DNA of 64,000 nucleotides from Plotosus lineatus (taxonomy: Eukaryota > Chordata > Actinopteri > Siluriformes > Plotosidae), in the NCBI GenBank assembly GCA_024760905.1, contig CM045745.1, positions 3,883,782 through 3,947,781 of the forward strand, written 5' to 3'. Below, piece after piece: positions 11,419 through 21,130 of this stretch (positions are counted from its first letter, which is position 1; each line of letters starts with the position of its first letter). A program made the translations under genes and the position numbers. The notes beneath the pieces are model-generated. The model ran no database searches, was not told where the DNA came from, and saw only the letters and a list, made by a program, of their open reading frames with translations.

Positions 11419-11699
11419 GCTCTCTCATTGGCTGTCTCTTCACATCCCGCCCTGCTGGCCTCCCGTTGGCCAGGAGGGAGCTGAATCTCCTTAGTCCTGT
11501 ACCTATAATGCTTGTTTGTCACATGTATAAAGGAGAGATATACTGTTGGTTCGTGAGTTTCCTGAGTTTTTTTGAGAGTGCTCATTGCAGCTTATTTTTC
11601 ACTTTTTAAGTTGTGTAATTCAGTAAATGTTTAATAAACGTGGCACATTTCGAATGTGGGCAAAACGCAGCTCATCCGGACCTCCGATCCCTCAAGCAA
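11419..11699 (+). repeat. Unclassified interspersed repeat, copy 2
   Basis: Homologous to 6,118-6,282 over the CCAAT segment, the ttaagttgtgtaattcag segment, aatgtttaataaa and the terminal tccgatccctc; this copy has extra sequence in the middle, including tataaaggagagatatact. No coding capacity. Confidence 0.55.
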
Positions 11700-11807
11700 A
11701 CGGGTGAATGTTGAGTACTAAACAAGTATTCAAAGCACACTTACTTGCTAGACAGATCAGAGGTCAAGATGAGCCGCACCCCATTTCAAAAGCTCCAGCA
11801 TGGGCTG

Positions 11808-13310
11808 ACACACTTTGTCATATTTAACAGATCAACAAACAAATTTAAACATTACACAAAGATAACCCAAGTATTTTTTTTAAAAATGCCATTTTCCTGT
11901 TGGGATTTTATTTGTTAAGAGAAAAATCCTATCCAAACCTACATGAAAAAGCAATTGCGCCCCATCTGTTAAAATGTGAGGTAATTGTGATTAATCCTAT
12001 TATTGGTGAAAGCCAAATTCAATTTCATGGCCACACCCAGGTCTGATTGCTGCCAGACATTTCCAATCAGGAGATCCCTAACATAAAACCTGTCTGACAA
12101 GGTGAGGTTGGCCATACAGAACCCACATCATGCCGCGATCCAGTGAGCTTCAACAGCAAACAAGAAAGATTATAGAAATATCTCAGTCTGGGAAAGGATG
12201 CAAAGTCATTGGTAAATTGATGGGACTCCAACAGACCACTGTCAGAACCATTATCCATAAATAGAGAAGGCATGGTAGTGGTGACCCTTCCCAGGAGTGG
12301 CCAACCTACCAAATTTACTCAAAGAGCACGACGCGGACTAACCGGAGAAGTCACAAAGGATCCAAAAACCATGTCTAAATAACTACAAGCCTCAGTTAAT
12401 GTCAGTGTTCATGACCGCGAAAGCCACTGTTGACAAAAAAAGAATATCAAGACACAACTCACTTTTTTTGCAAAGAATCATCTTGATCATCCCCAAAACT
12501 TTTGGGAAAATGTCCTCTGGACTGATGAAACTAAAATTGAACTTTTTCGAAGAAACGCATCCCGTTACATTTGGCGCAAAAGGAACACTGACTGCATTTG
12601 ATAAAAATAACATTGTGCCAACAGTGAAACATGGTGGAAGTGTGATGATCTGGGCCTGCTGTGCTGTTTCCGGACCTGGGTGACCTGTCATGATTGATGG
12701 AACCATAAATTCTGCTCGCTACGAAGAAATCCTGGCAAAGAATGTTCATCCATAAGTTTGAGACCTCAAGCTAAAGGGCACCTGGATTCTGCAGCAAGAC
12801 AATGATCCGAAGCACACCATCAAGTCCACTTCTGAATGGCTAAAACAAGAACGAAATGGGTGTTGGAGTGGCCTAGTCAAAGTCCCGACCTGAAACCTAT
12901 TGACATATTGACCTTAAAAAGCCTGTTCATGCCTGAAAACCAGCCAATCTGTTTGCTCTTAAACAATTCTGCAAAAAAGTGTGGGTCAGAATCACATCAC
13001 GGGGATGTGAAAGACTCCTCGCCTTTTATCGCAAAATGCTTGACTGCAGTTATTACTGCAAAAGGTGGTTCAACCAGCTATTAGATTTAGGGGGCAATTA
13101 CTTATTCACACAGGCCCTTGTAAATTCAGATTTCTTTTTTTCCCTTAATAAATGCAATTGGCACTGAAAACTACATTCTATTTACTTGCTTTATGTTGTA
13201 TAATATTTAGGTTTGGTTGATCTGAAATGGCTAACAGTGACAAACGTGCAAAAAAAAAAATCTGTTGTTTGGGGGAGGGGGGGTCAAAAACTTTTGCACA
13301 GCAGTGTGTG
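11808..13310 (+). mobile_element. Tc1/mariner element Tc1-C, heavily decayed
   Basis: Sub-terminal inverted similarity is visible: around 11,822-11,868 (acagatcaacaaacaaattt) against the reverse complement of about 13,188-13,236 (ttaggtttggttgatctgaa). The right end is near cttttgcacagcagtg (13,293-13,308). The left outer end is eroded, so that boundary is approximate. The plus-strand transposase pseudogene lies inside. Confidence 0.75.
12130..13084 (+). pseudogene. Tc1-C transposase pseudogene
   Basis: Starts at ATG 12,130 with a Tc1 N-terminus (RSSELQQQTRKIIEI, then QTTVRTIIHK) that meets a TAG stop near 12,262, and ends at TAG 13,082-13,084 after TAKGGSTSY, the family's usual C-terminus. 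In between, catalytic-block remnants appear in changing frames: a WTDET-type block near 12,516, VPTVKHGGSVMIWACCAVSGPG (12,616-12,683), a DNDPKH-type block near 12,800, and LEWPSQSPDLKPIDIL (12,860-12,910), where the final catalytic Glu is replaced by Asp. Many stops and indels; an old copy. Confidence 0.85.
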
Positions 13311-13992
13311 TATATAAAATTAAATGTGTGTACTCCCATTTTCTCTGGTTTTTGCTTCACCTAGGAAGGCCAGTACATGAGAGAGGTGAAAGGGTTTTTT
13401 GTGTTCTGGCTTACTGTGTTGCAAAATGGCTACAGTGCATCAAACATTTCTGAAGAAAATTGAGAATATCGTTTTGAGGTGATGTGCTCTCTAAATCGGG
13501 ATGTCCACGTTCACCGCACTTCCTAATAGCTACCAGGGAAATAATCAGCATTAGCGAACAGGCCTTTGCTGAGCTCTCGGTGTAAGCTATGTACACCTAG
13601 CTATAGCATTCTAATATTAATCGTTAACAGACACTTCAGTCTGTTAAATAGATAAGTGAAAGTAGTATGCTTTCTTCATCAAGAAAATAAATTCATAGTT
13701 TGACACGCTAACAAACTATAAAAGAAGTTAACTAAAAATACACATGTATTCAGATGCTACTTCCGGATATCAGTGCAGAATCTCTGACGCCATTTTCTCC
13801 TACCCGGTTTGTGGAAACGTTTGTATTCTGATTGGCTTGAAAAACTTCCTCATCAGCGGTTTCCTGAAAATAATATTGATCGCGCCAGCCAATCAACAGT
13901 AAAATCTGAGTGAAGAAGGCGGGGTTTGTCTGAATACGGGCATGAAAATAAAGCATTGCAGGCTAGCTTGCTAGAAAAAAAAACTTGGGTTG
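13311..13992. other. Non-coding DNA with hairpins and a CCAAT/GC-rich patch
   Basis: Holds a perfect 9-bp stem (13,624-13,632 with 13,639-13,647, 6-base loop) and an opposed CCAAT pair (13,830-13,838 and 13,885-13,893) followed by gaaggcgggg. No coding sequence is recognised. It lies in the part of ranbp9 intron 1 nearest exon 1. Confidence 0.45.
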
Positions 13993-14200
13993 TGGAGACT
14001 AGCCACTGTCGTAATCAAATCATTTTCAGTCTAACTGGTTAAATAAACAGGAAATAATATACATATACACACACACACACACACAAGTATTTAGTCATAA
14101 TATTTTTGTGACTTTATTGTTGCAAAATATCTTTTATGTCCTGTTTATCTAAGCAGTTAGACTGAAAATAATTTGATTATTACGACAGTAGCTAGTTCTC
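13993..14200. mobile_element. Palindromic MITE-like element with a CA repeat in the loop
   Basis: The left arm 13,994-14,052 and the reverse complement of the right arm 14,139-14,200 agree over about 58 bases with few mismatches; shared words are actgtcgtaat, ttttcagtctaactg and aaataaacagga (left) against agataaacagga (right). The loop holds (CA)n at 14,067-14,085. There is no coding capacity. The structure fits a small non-autonomous DNA element or foldback. It sits about 280 bp inside intron 1 of ranbp9. Confidence 0.7.
14067..14085. repeat. (CA)n microsatellite
   Basis: About nine CA units in the loop of the palindromic element. Confidence 0.95.
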
Positions 14201-14483
14201 GAGCTAGCTAGCTTGATAAAATGTCAAGACTGTCAAACATTAGGAGGCAGCATTATTTCGTTACCCGAGTCAATTCACTGCCAAACTGATTGTAATAGTG
14301 CGTGAATTTCATTTCTTTGTCAACAATAAAGCTCGCAAAGTATAAACTTGCTGACATTGCAACAGCAAAGCTTGAGTTCAAGTGGCTGTATAAAATGCTT
14401 ACATGTAGCCTACCCAGCTGGCTCCTTGTGCCCTCGAGCCTCTCGGTTAGCCAGTTAGCTTTGTTGTTGATCAGGCTGCTTAC

Positions 14484-14700
14484 CTTTATAATGCACCCGT
14501 AGGTTGTTCTGTGACAGGCCAATGTAGCTGAATTTGTCCTTTGGGCTCCAAGATCTGGGCAGCGGAGTTTCTTGCTCGTTCACGGCCGGGTAAAGGCGTC
14601 TGAGCCGCTGGTTGAGGTCCTTTTCCTGCTCGTTTAGAGCCAAGTCTCCGTGAACAACAACCGACATCAGAAAGCTGCAGCCCGATGACGGTCCGGACAT
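14484..14700 (-). CDS. ranbp9: RANBP9 exon 1 (RAN-binding protein 9, CTLH-complex scaffold)
   Basis: RANBP9 is a SPRY/LisH-CTLH scaffold of the CTLH (GID-like) E3 ligase complex. This exon holds ATG (14,698-14,700) and 72 codons plus one base, ending in AAAG followed by gtaagc, a good splice donor giving a phase-1 intron. The residues after the first 17, from about [13 protein letters not shown] through [17 protein letters not shown] to [19 protein letters not shown], are the stretch just before the SPRY domain. NEQETPLP and [13 protein letters not shown] match RANBP9 rather than RANBP10 (NQQETPLP, KDKYNYIGLSQGN). The N-terminus is only about 20 residues before this block, without the long Pro/Gln-rich tract of the human protein. 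An upstream in-frame GTG would add ten residues, but the ATG is preferred. No further exon was found in the 14.5 kb to the left, so intron 1 probably leaves the window. Confidence 0.92.
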
Positions 14701-15115
14701 TGCGATCGGATTCCTCCTTTTAATATTCACAGCTAACCAGCTACCTTTAGCTGGACAGCTTTCTGAAAACTACAACGATTATCTCTGTCCGTTGTCACCG
14801 AGCACAGAACACGAACTGTGTGTTTAAAGCTTTTTTGGTTAGTTAGCTCGCTCGGTTTCGGGGAGAACGGCGCAAACAGCTCTCCTGGTTCGGGCTCGGT
14901 TAATGAAGCGGGTGGGATCCTCACTGTTGTGACACAACAAAGGCAGATACCATGAAACTCGCTCTCTATGACGACATGCAGCGAAATTGAAGAATATAAT
15001 TCCGAGACATCGACAGAGCCCTCACTCCGATCTTTTGTTTGTTGTTGGTGCGAAATGCGGCGATCTGATTGGCTGAGGTGGAGTCCAGTCACACTTCTCC
15101 AGGAGTTGATGCATG
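14701..15115 (-). promoter_or_regulatory. Probable ranbp9 promoter and 5' UTR
   Basis: Richer in C+G and CpG than its surroundings (for example 14,845-14,920 and 15,045-15,070), directly upstream of the ranbp9 start. A CCAAT box in the gene's orientation (gccaatcagatcgccgc) is at about 15,058-15,074. No TATA box is evident. The open minus-strand frame here lacks an ATG start and ends before the gene, so it is read as UTR. The transcription start is not resolvable. Confidence 0.55.
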
Positions 15116-15439
15116 CCCAGACACACACAGCCTATCAATAACATGTCCTCTGTGCGCCTTGTGTAATATCATGGGCTCAGATGGAAATCCAGGCAAATAA
15201 TTTATTTTAGGAACAGCTCTGATCAATATAGAATGTATCTCAGGCACAATACACAAAATCAGATTCCTGTGTTGTATATACATATATAATATATCAGTAC
15301 AGCTGATCTGCATGTGTGATAGGATTATCATAATTCCTGATAATAACTATAATAAAGCATTACAGTATCCTCTTTCTCTGGAAACTTCAGGCAATTCAAC
15401 TGACTACACTGTTTATGAATTGACTCGGGGCCTTCAGGG
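15116..15439. other. Non-coding DNA
   Basis: Nothing recognisable beyond short AT-rich words (tatatacatatataatatat near 15,276-15,295). Confidence 0.5.
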
Positions 15440-15464
15440 AACCACCAACCAGACATCATGTAGG

Positions 15465-15716
15465 TGGTGAACCATTCACAAACTGGTGAAAGTTTAAAGA
15501 GGCAGCTTCGGGACCAACAGGTTGATGGTTCAATTCCTGATCCAGCAAGAAATATTTGTGGCTCTGGGAAAGTGAGCTGCACCTTCCCTTCCTCCAACTT
15601 CATTGCTGAAATGCCTCTGAGCAAGGCACCTGACCCTCAACTGCTCTGCAGCCACTGTGTGTGTGACAGCCCATGTGTGTGTGTGTGTGTGTGCTCACTT
15701 CGGACAGGTTAAATTC
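15465..15716 (+). mobile_element. tRNA-derived SINE (family 4)
   Basis: A tRNA-like promoter is suggested by ggttgatggttcaattcct (15,519-15,537), whose ggttcaattcc fits the RNA polymerase III B box. The body includes aatgcctctgagcaaggcac and cctgaccctcaactgctctg, wording common in fish SINEs, and the element closes with a (TG)n tract at 15,673-15,693. The 5' limit is approximate. Confidence 0.6.
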
Positions 15717-15973
15717 AGAGGCAATAGTTTAGATTGTGGGATTAATACGATACAGCAAAATTGAAATAAGTAAGTTAAAATAGAGTACGTAAAGTTTAAT
15801 GAAATGTGTTGGAGATTTTTATTTAGCAACGGCTAAATGCGGACAGTTACTAATGCAGCCAGGAGGGAGGGGCACAAGCCAGTGTCTCTCCCTCACGCCG
15901 GTCCCAAGCCCGGATAAATGCAGAGGGTTGCGTCAGGAAGGGTATCCGGCGTAAAACAAATGGCAAATAAAAT

Positions 15974-16156
15974 ATGCGAATCACAAGAAAGAATGGCATA
16001 CCGGATCGGTCGAGGCCCAGGTTAACAATGACCGTCATCAGTGCTGTTAACCAACAGGGTGCTGGTGGAAATCGGACTACTGTTGGTCGAAGACGTCAAA
16101 GAAGGAGAGGCGGGAGGCGTGTCCGTAGGCAGAGAGAGAGCAGAGGAAAGGCATGA
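15974..16156 (+). CDS. Short Arg-rich ORF1 of the RTE element
   Basis: A 60-residue frame starting MRITRKNGIPDRSRP and ending in a strongly basic tail (GRRRQRRRGGRRVRRQRES). Its TGA overlaps the ATG of the endonuclease-RT frame in the tetranucleotide ATGA at 16,153-16,156, the layout expected for termination-reinitiation. Short 5' ORFs have been reported for some RTE-clade elements. The basic tail suggests RNA binding, which is inference. In copy 1 the same region is interrupted, and expression cannot be judged from sequence. Confidence 0.5.
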   Translation: MRITRKNGIPDRSRPRLTMTVISAVNQQGAGGNRTTVGRRRQRRRGGRRVRRQRESRGKA

Positions 16157-18578
16157 GTCTAGGACTGAAAGTAGGGACTTTGAATGTTGGAACTATGACA
16201 GGAAAAGGTAGAGAGCTGGCTGACATGATGCAGAGGAGGAAGGTGGACATACTGTGTGTTCAGGAGACCAGGTGGAAAGGTAGCAAGGCTAGAAGCTTAG
16301 GAGCAGGGTTTAAACTGTTTTTTTATGGTGTGGATGGGAAGAGAAATGGAGTAGGCGTCATCTTGAAGGAGGGGTGTGTCAGGAATGTTCTAGAAGTAAA
16401 AAGAGTGTCAGACAGAGTGATGAGTCTCAAGTTAGAAATTGAAGGTGTGATGTTCAATGTTGTTAGTCCAGAAGAGACAGGAGCATAGGGTGACTTATAA
16501 AAGTGGAGGTAGGAGCACATAGACTACATCTTGTGTAGGCGATGTAATTTGAAGGAAGTAAGTGACTGCAAAGTAGTAGTGGGTGAGAGTGTTGCCAAAC
16601 AGCATAGGATGGTGATGTGCAGGATGATGCTGAAGGTGAAGAAGGCAAAGGCAGAGCAGAAGACAAAGTGGTGGAAGCTGAAAAGGGAAGAGTGTCGTGT
16701 TGTCTTCGAGGAGGAGTTGAAACTGGCTTTGGGTGGTCAGGAAGTGCTTCCAGATGACTGGACAACTACAGCTAATGTGATCAGGGAGACAGGTAGGAGA
16801 ATACTTGGTGTGTCCTCTGGAAGGAGAGGAGATAAGGAGACTTGGTGGTGGAATGAGGAAGTGCAGGTGTGTACAAAGGAAGAGGTTAACTCAGAAGAAG
16901 TGGGACATAGAAAGGACTGAAGAGAGTAAACTGGAGTACAGGGAGACACAGTGTAAGGCGAAGGTAGCGGTGTCAAAGGCCAAACAGACGGCATATGATG
17001 ACTTGTATGCTCGATTGGAAAGTAAAAAGGGAGAAAATGATTTATACAGGTTGGCACAGCAGAGAAAATAGAGATGGGAAGGACGTGAATAGAAGAGGTG
17101 ACTGTTGAGGACCAGGAAGTTGCAAAGATTAGTAAGGGTGAAGTGAGGAGGGCATTGAAGAGGATGAAGAATGGAAAGGCAGTCGGTCCTGATGACATAC
17201 CGGTGGAGGTATGGAAGTGTCTAGGAGAGGTATCAGTAGATTTCCTGACAAGAACATTCAACAACGTCTAAGAGAGTGAGAGGATGCCAGAGGAATGAAA
17301 GAGAAGTGTGATGGTGCACATTTTTAAGAACAAGGGAGATGTGCAGAGTTGTGGCAACTACAAAGGGATAAAGTTGATGAGCCATACAATGAAGTTATGG
17401 GAAAGAATAGTGGAAGCTAGACTAAGGGCAGAGGTCAGCATTTGTGAACAGCAGTTTGGTTTCATGCCAAGAAAGAGCACCACAGATGTAGTGTTTGCCT
17501 TGAGGATGTTAATAGAGAAGTACAGAGAAGGTCAGAAGGAGCTGCATTGTGCCTTTGTGGATCTGGAGAAAGCATATGACAGGGTGCCAGAGAGGAACTG
17601 TGGTATTGCATGAGAAAGTCTGGAGTGGCAGAAAAGTATGTTAGAGTGGTGCAGGACATGTATGAGAGATGTAAGACAGTGATGAGGTGTGCTGTCGTGT
17701 TTGACAGAAGAGTTCAAGGTGGAGGAGGGACTGCATCAAGGGTCAGCTCTGAGCCCCTTCTTGTTTGCTATGGTGACGGACAGGCTGACAGACGAGGTTA
17801 GGCAAGATCCCCATGGACTATGATGTTTGCAGATGACGTGATCTGCAGTGAGAGCGGAGAAAAAGTGCAGGAAAATCTAGAGAGGTGGAGGTATGCCTTG
17901 GAAAGGAGGGGAATGAAGGTTGGCCTCAGTAACACAGAATACATGTGTGTGAATGACAACCACCCAACAGGAATGGTGAGGTTACAGGGAGCAGAGAGAA
18001 GGAAGGTGGAGGATTTTAAGTACCTAAGCTCAACAATCCAGAGCAATGGAGAATGTAGAAAAGAGGTGAAGAAGCATGTACAGGCAGGTCGGAATGGCTG
18101 GACAAAAGTGTCTGGTGTGATGTGTGATAGGAAGGTATCGGCAAGAATGAAAGGAAAAGTGTACAATATGGTTTTGAGGCCAACGATGTTGTATGGTTTA
18201 GAAACAGTGGCCCTGGGGAAAAGACAGGAGGCAGAGCTGGAAGTAGCAGAGATGAAAATGTTGAGGTTCTCTTTGGGAGTAACGAGGATGGATAGGATTA
18301 GGAATGAGCACATCAGAGGGACAGCACATGTAAGACGTTTTGGAGACAAAGTCAGAGAGGCTAGATTGAGATGGTTTGGACATGTACAGAGGAGGGATAG
18401 TGAGTATATTGGTAGTAGGATGCTGAGGTTGGAACTACCAGGCAGAAGACCTAGAGGAAGACCAAAGAGACGATTCATGGATGTGGTGAAGGCGGACATG
18501 AAGGTCGTTGGTGTAAGAGAAGAAGATGCAGAGGATAGGGTGAGATGGAGGCAGATGATTTGCTGTTGCGACCCCTGA
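16153..18578 (+). pseudogene. RTE endonuclease-reverse transcriptase (ORF2), copy 3, broken
   Basis: Opens at ATG 16,153 with LKVGTLNVGTMTGKGRELAD and VDILCVQETRWKGSKA, the N-terminal APE endonuclease motifs (the Glu of QETRW is catalytic in the family). Near 16,467 the frame jumps, losing the remaining endonuclease including the GADFNGH block. RT parts follow: 16,531-16,920 (connector), 17,308-17,613 with [21 protein letters not shown] and [12 protein letters not shown], a +/-1 shift at about 17,590, and 17,820-18,578 (252 aa) with MFADDVICSES, one residue short of the usual FADDIVI, and the C-terminal RLRWFGHVQRRDSEYIG to the stop. Intact elements would be roughly 900-1,000 residues. Non-functional. 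Confidence 0.9.
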
Positions 18579-18719
18579 AGGGAACAGCCGAAAGGAAAAG
18601 AAGAAGAAATGCAGACAGTTACTATCTTTTAATTGCTTAACAATTAGTGATTAGTCCTTTTTTCCTCTTTCGGTTCATTGGTATATATATATAAAAAAAA
18701 AATTGGATTTTTGATGTTA

Positions 18720-18960
18720 CGGTGGCACAGTAGTGTAGTGGTTGGCACTAGAGGGCCCAAAAGGCCCTGGTTTGAGTCCAAATAAATGCCTGGCGCCCAC
18801 TTCTGTGGCGTTTAGATCTTCTCCCTGTGTTTCTGTCAGTTTCCTCACACATGCTAATTGGCTTTTTCCAAATTGCCCATAGGTGTAAGTGAATGGTTGT
18901 GTGTTGGCACAAATAAGTCAGAGACGTGTGAATGTGATTCGATTGTTTGTGGCCACTTTA
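18720..18960 (+). mobile_element. SINE family 2, decayed copy
   Basis: Resembles the tRNA-like head and middle of the repeats at 23,375-23,696: ggtggcacagtagtgtagtgg (A-box region; 18,721-18,741), ctggtttgagtcc (B-box-like), cctgtgtttctgtcagtttcctc, then aggtgtaagtgaatggttgtgtg. The usual gaatg tail is missing. Confidence 0.6.
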
Positions 18961-19555
18961 ACCAATCCCACTAACTCTGAACAGATGAGACATCAGTGTA
19001 GAATTTGAAATAAATGTAATGAATGGATAGTTCTTCCTCCAGACATTTGTAAATTGATGTAAATAAAAGGAACAACAATATCTAGTCTCTGGTTCAGTGA
19101 AGTTTTTTTCAGCTGAAAAAAATGACATAAATGTAGACGTCACAAAGGTTCATGTTTTAAAACCTCGAGAAACTAAACTACTGCCCATGCCCTCCCCATG
19201 TTTATACTGTACAGTTATATTGTTCCAATGAAATACTTTGGTGGATCCTTATTCAGCTCAGTCTGCCAGTTAGACCTTCATTACATATATGCAATAGATC
19301 ACATCAACAACAAAATGTAAGGAAAGTCGAAAACGCTGGCAGCAGTTCTGCTGAGCTGATCCTGACACTGTTGTATGAAATCAGAGGCACTACCGTACAC
19401 CTACCATACACTGTATTGTGTACCCTTGCGATCTCGACAGTATGTTGATCACTACAAAACAAAATTATCTCATAGTTTTAATTAAATAGCAGTTAGAAGT
19501 TTGGAGAAAGTGTGGTGTTTATAGAAGACACGGGCATCTCACAAGAAATAAAAAC
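18961..19555. other. Non-coding DNA
   Basis: No gene, RNA or repeat family is recognised; AT-rich unique-looking sequence between RTE copies 3 and 4. Confidence 0.5.
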
Positions 19556-19572
19556 ATTAATTCATTTATTTT

Positions 19573-20634
19573 CTTCTTCTTCTTCTTCTTCTTGTCCTTT
19601 TGGCTTTTCCCTTCAGGGGTCGCCACAGCAAATCATCTACCTCCATCTCACCCTATCCTCTGCATCTTTTTCTCTTACACCAACTGCCTTCATGTCCTCC
19701 TTCACCACGTCCATGAATCATCTCCTACTACCAATATACTCACTATCCTTCCTCTGTACATGTCCAAACCATTTCAATCTAGCCTCTCTGACTTTGTCTC
19801 CAAAACGTCTTACATGTGCTGTCCCTCTGATGTGCTCATTCCGGATCCTATCCATCCTCGTTACTCCCAAAGAGAAACTCAACATTTTCATCTCTGCTAC
19901 CTCCAGCTCTGCCTCCTGTCTTTTCCCCAGGGCCACTGTTTCTAAACCATACGACATCGCTGGCCTCAACACCGTCTTGTACACTTTTCCTTTCATTTTT
20001 GCCGATACCTTCCTATCAAACATCACACTGGACACTTTTCTCCAACCATTCCAACCTGCCTGCACACGCTTCTTCACCTCTTTTCCACACTCTCCATTGC
20101 TCTGGATTGTTGAGCCAAAGTACTTAAAATCCTCCACCTTCCTTATCTCTGCTCCTTGTAACCTCACCGTTCCTGTTGGGTCCTTGGCATTCATACACAT
20201 GTATTCTGTCTTACTGTGGCTAACCTTCATTCCCCTCCTTTCCAGGGCATACCTCCACCTCTCTAGATTTTCCTGCACTTGTTCTCTGCTCTCACTGCTG
20301 ATCACAATGTCATCTGCAAACATAGTCCATGGAGATTCTTGCCTAACCTCGTCCGTCAGCCTGTCCATCACCATCGCAAACAAGAAGGGGCTCAGAGCTG
20401 ACCCTTGATGCAGTCCCTCCTCCACCTTGAACTCTTCTGTCACACCGACAGCACACCTCACCACTGTCTTACATCTCTCATACATGTCCTGCACCACTCT
20501 AACATACTTCTCTGCCACTCCAGACTTTCTCATGCAATACCACAGTTCCTCTCTCTGCACCCTGTCATATGCTTTCTCCAGATCCACAAAGGCACAATGC
20601 AGCTCCTTCTGACCTTCTCTGTACTTCTCTATTA
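19573..20634 (-). mobile_element. 5'-truncated RTE LINE copy 4 with perfect 17-bp target duplication
   Basis: Flanked by attaattcatttatttt at 19,556-19,572 and again at 20,635-20,651. On the minus strand the element ends in the LINE tail followed by an (AAG)n run (19,573-19,596) next to the target duplication; its 5' side stops within RT coding sequence. This is the hallmark of target-primed reverse transcription with incomplete first-strand synthesis. The insertion site lies in the 3' tail of a SINE family 2 copy. Confidence 0.93.
19718..20587 (-). pseudogene. RTE reverse transcriptase fragment, copy 4
   Basis: The longest uninterrupted RTE frame in the window (289 residues). It runs from the motif-A region ([15 protein letters not shown]) through EGLHQGSALSPFLFAMVMDRL (motif B), MFADDIVISSESREQ (catalytic box), and thumb-like KFADD-distal sequence to FGHVQRKDSEYIG, then breaks where the family continues with its last 50-60 residues. 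The first codon listed is a GTG inside the motif FVDLEKAY, so there is no genuine start. 5'-truncated and therefore inactive, but its sequence is young-looking. Confidence 0.88.
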
Positions 20635-20651
20635 ATTAATTCATTTATTTT

Positions 20652-21130
20652 ATTAGCCGCTTAATCCTAATTAGGGCAACAGGGATATTGGTGCCCATCT
20701 CAGTCATCTCTGGGCGAAGGAGGGGTACACCGTGGATAGCTTTTCATGCCATTGCGGGACCAAGAGTCACACTTAGGGCAATTTGGAACAGCCAATTAGC
20801 CTAAAGGGCAGTAGTGGCTTAGTGGTTAATGCGATGGGTTGCTAATCTGCAGGTCAGTGGTTCAATCCCCACTGGCACTGCTGATTGGCCCTTGAGCAAG
20901 GTCCCTAACCTTCAATTGTTCAAATTGTATCGAAATAAATGATCATTGTAAGTCACTCTGGATAAGAATCTGCCAAATATAATGGAAATGTTTTTTGACT
21001 GTGGGAGGAAACTGAAGTACCCGGAGAAAACCCCCACAAGCACAGGGAGAATATGCCAACTCCATACGGAAACACCCCAGCTTGGGAATCAAACCCCGGT
21101 TTTCTTGCTGTGAGGCGGAAGTGCCACCTT
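20652..21130 (-). mobile_element. SINE family 2 copy interrupted by another SINE
   Basis: On minus it reads tRNA-like head (right end, near 21,060-21,128, with cttgctgtgaggcggaagtg as its complement) to the tail ctaattaggattaagcggct at about 20,654-20,673. At 20,796-20,995 it is interrupted by a plus-strand SINE: the uninterrupted family sequence at 23,530-23,565 joins aattaac to gcatgtttttggactgtggg. Its 3' tail was later hit by RTE copy 4. Confidence 0.75.
20796..20995 (+). mobile_element. tRNA-derived SINE (family 3), nested
   Basis: The A-box-like tggcttagtggttaatgcg (20,815-20,833) and B-box-like ggttcaatcccc (20,860-20,871) mark the tRNA-like head. The body has cccttgagcaaggtccctaa, and the end is tgtaagtcactctggataag then aatctgccaaat (20,946-20,977), a conserved motif shared by many fish SINEs and LINE 3' ends. 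It sits inside the SINE family 2 copy. Confidence 0.8.

Larger units (their letters stand above)
15853..18606 (+). mobile_element. Full-length RTE/BovB-like LINE copy 3 with target-site duplications
   Basis: An 18-bp direct repeat flanks the element, aaatgcggacagttacta (15,835-15,852) and aaatgcagacagttacta (18,607-18,624), one mismatch. The 5' end (atgcagccaggaggg) matches that of copy 1, and the 3' end is gcgacccctgaagggaacag, then gaaaggaaaagaagaag, the LINE tail. Length is 2,754 bp, shortened by internal deletions in the endonuclease and linker. It contains a short Arg-rich ORF1 and an APE-RT ORF2. Confidence 0.93.

Noticed and set aside
1..14483. Further ranbp9 exons (SPRY, LisH, CTLH)
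   Set aside because: I looked for the conserved SPRY exon words on the minus strand and found none; the remaining exons are presumed outside the window.
14733..15128. Minus-strand 131-aa frame upstream of ranbp9
   Set aside because: It begins at GTG, matches no family, and lies in the promoter/5' UTR of ranbp9.
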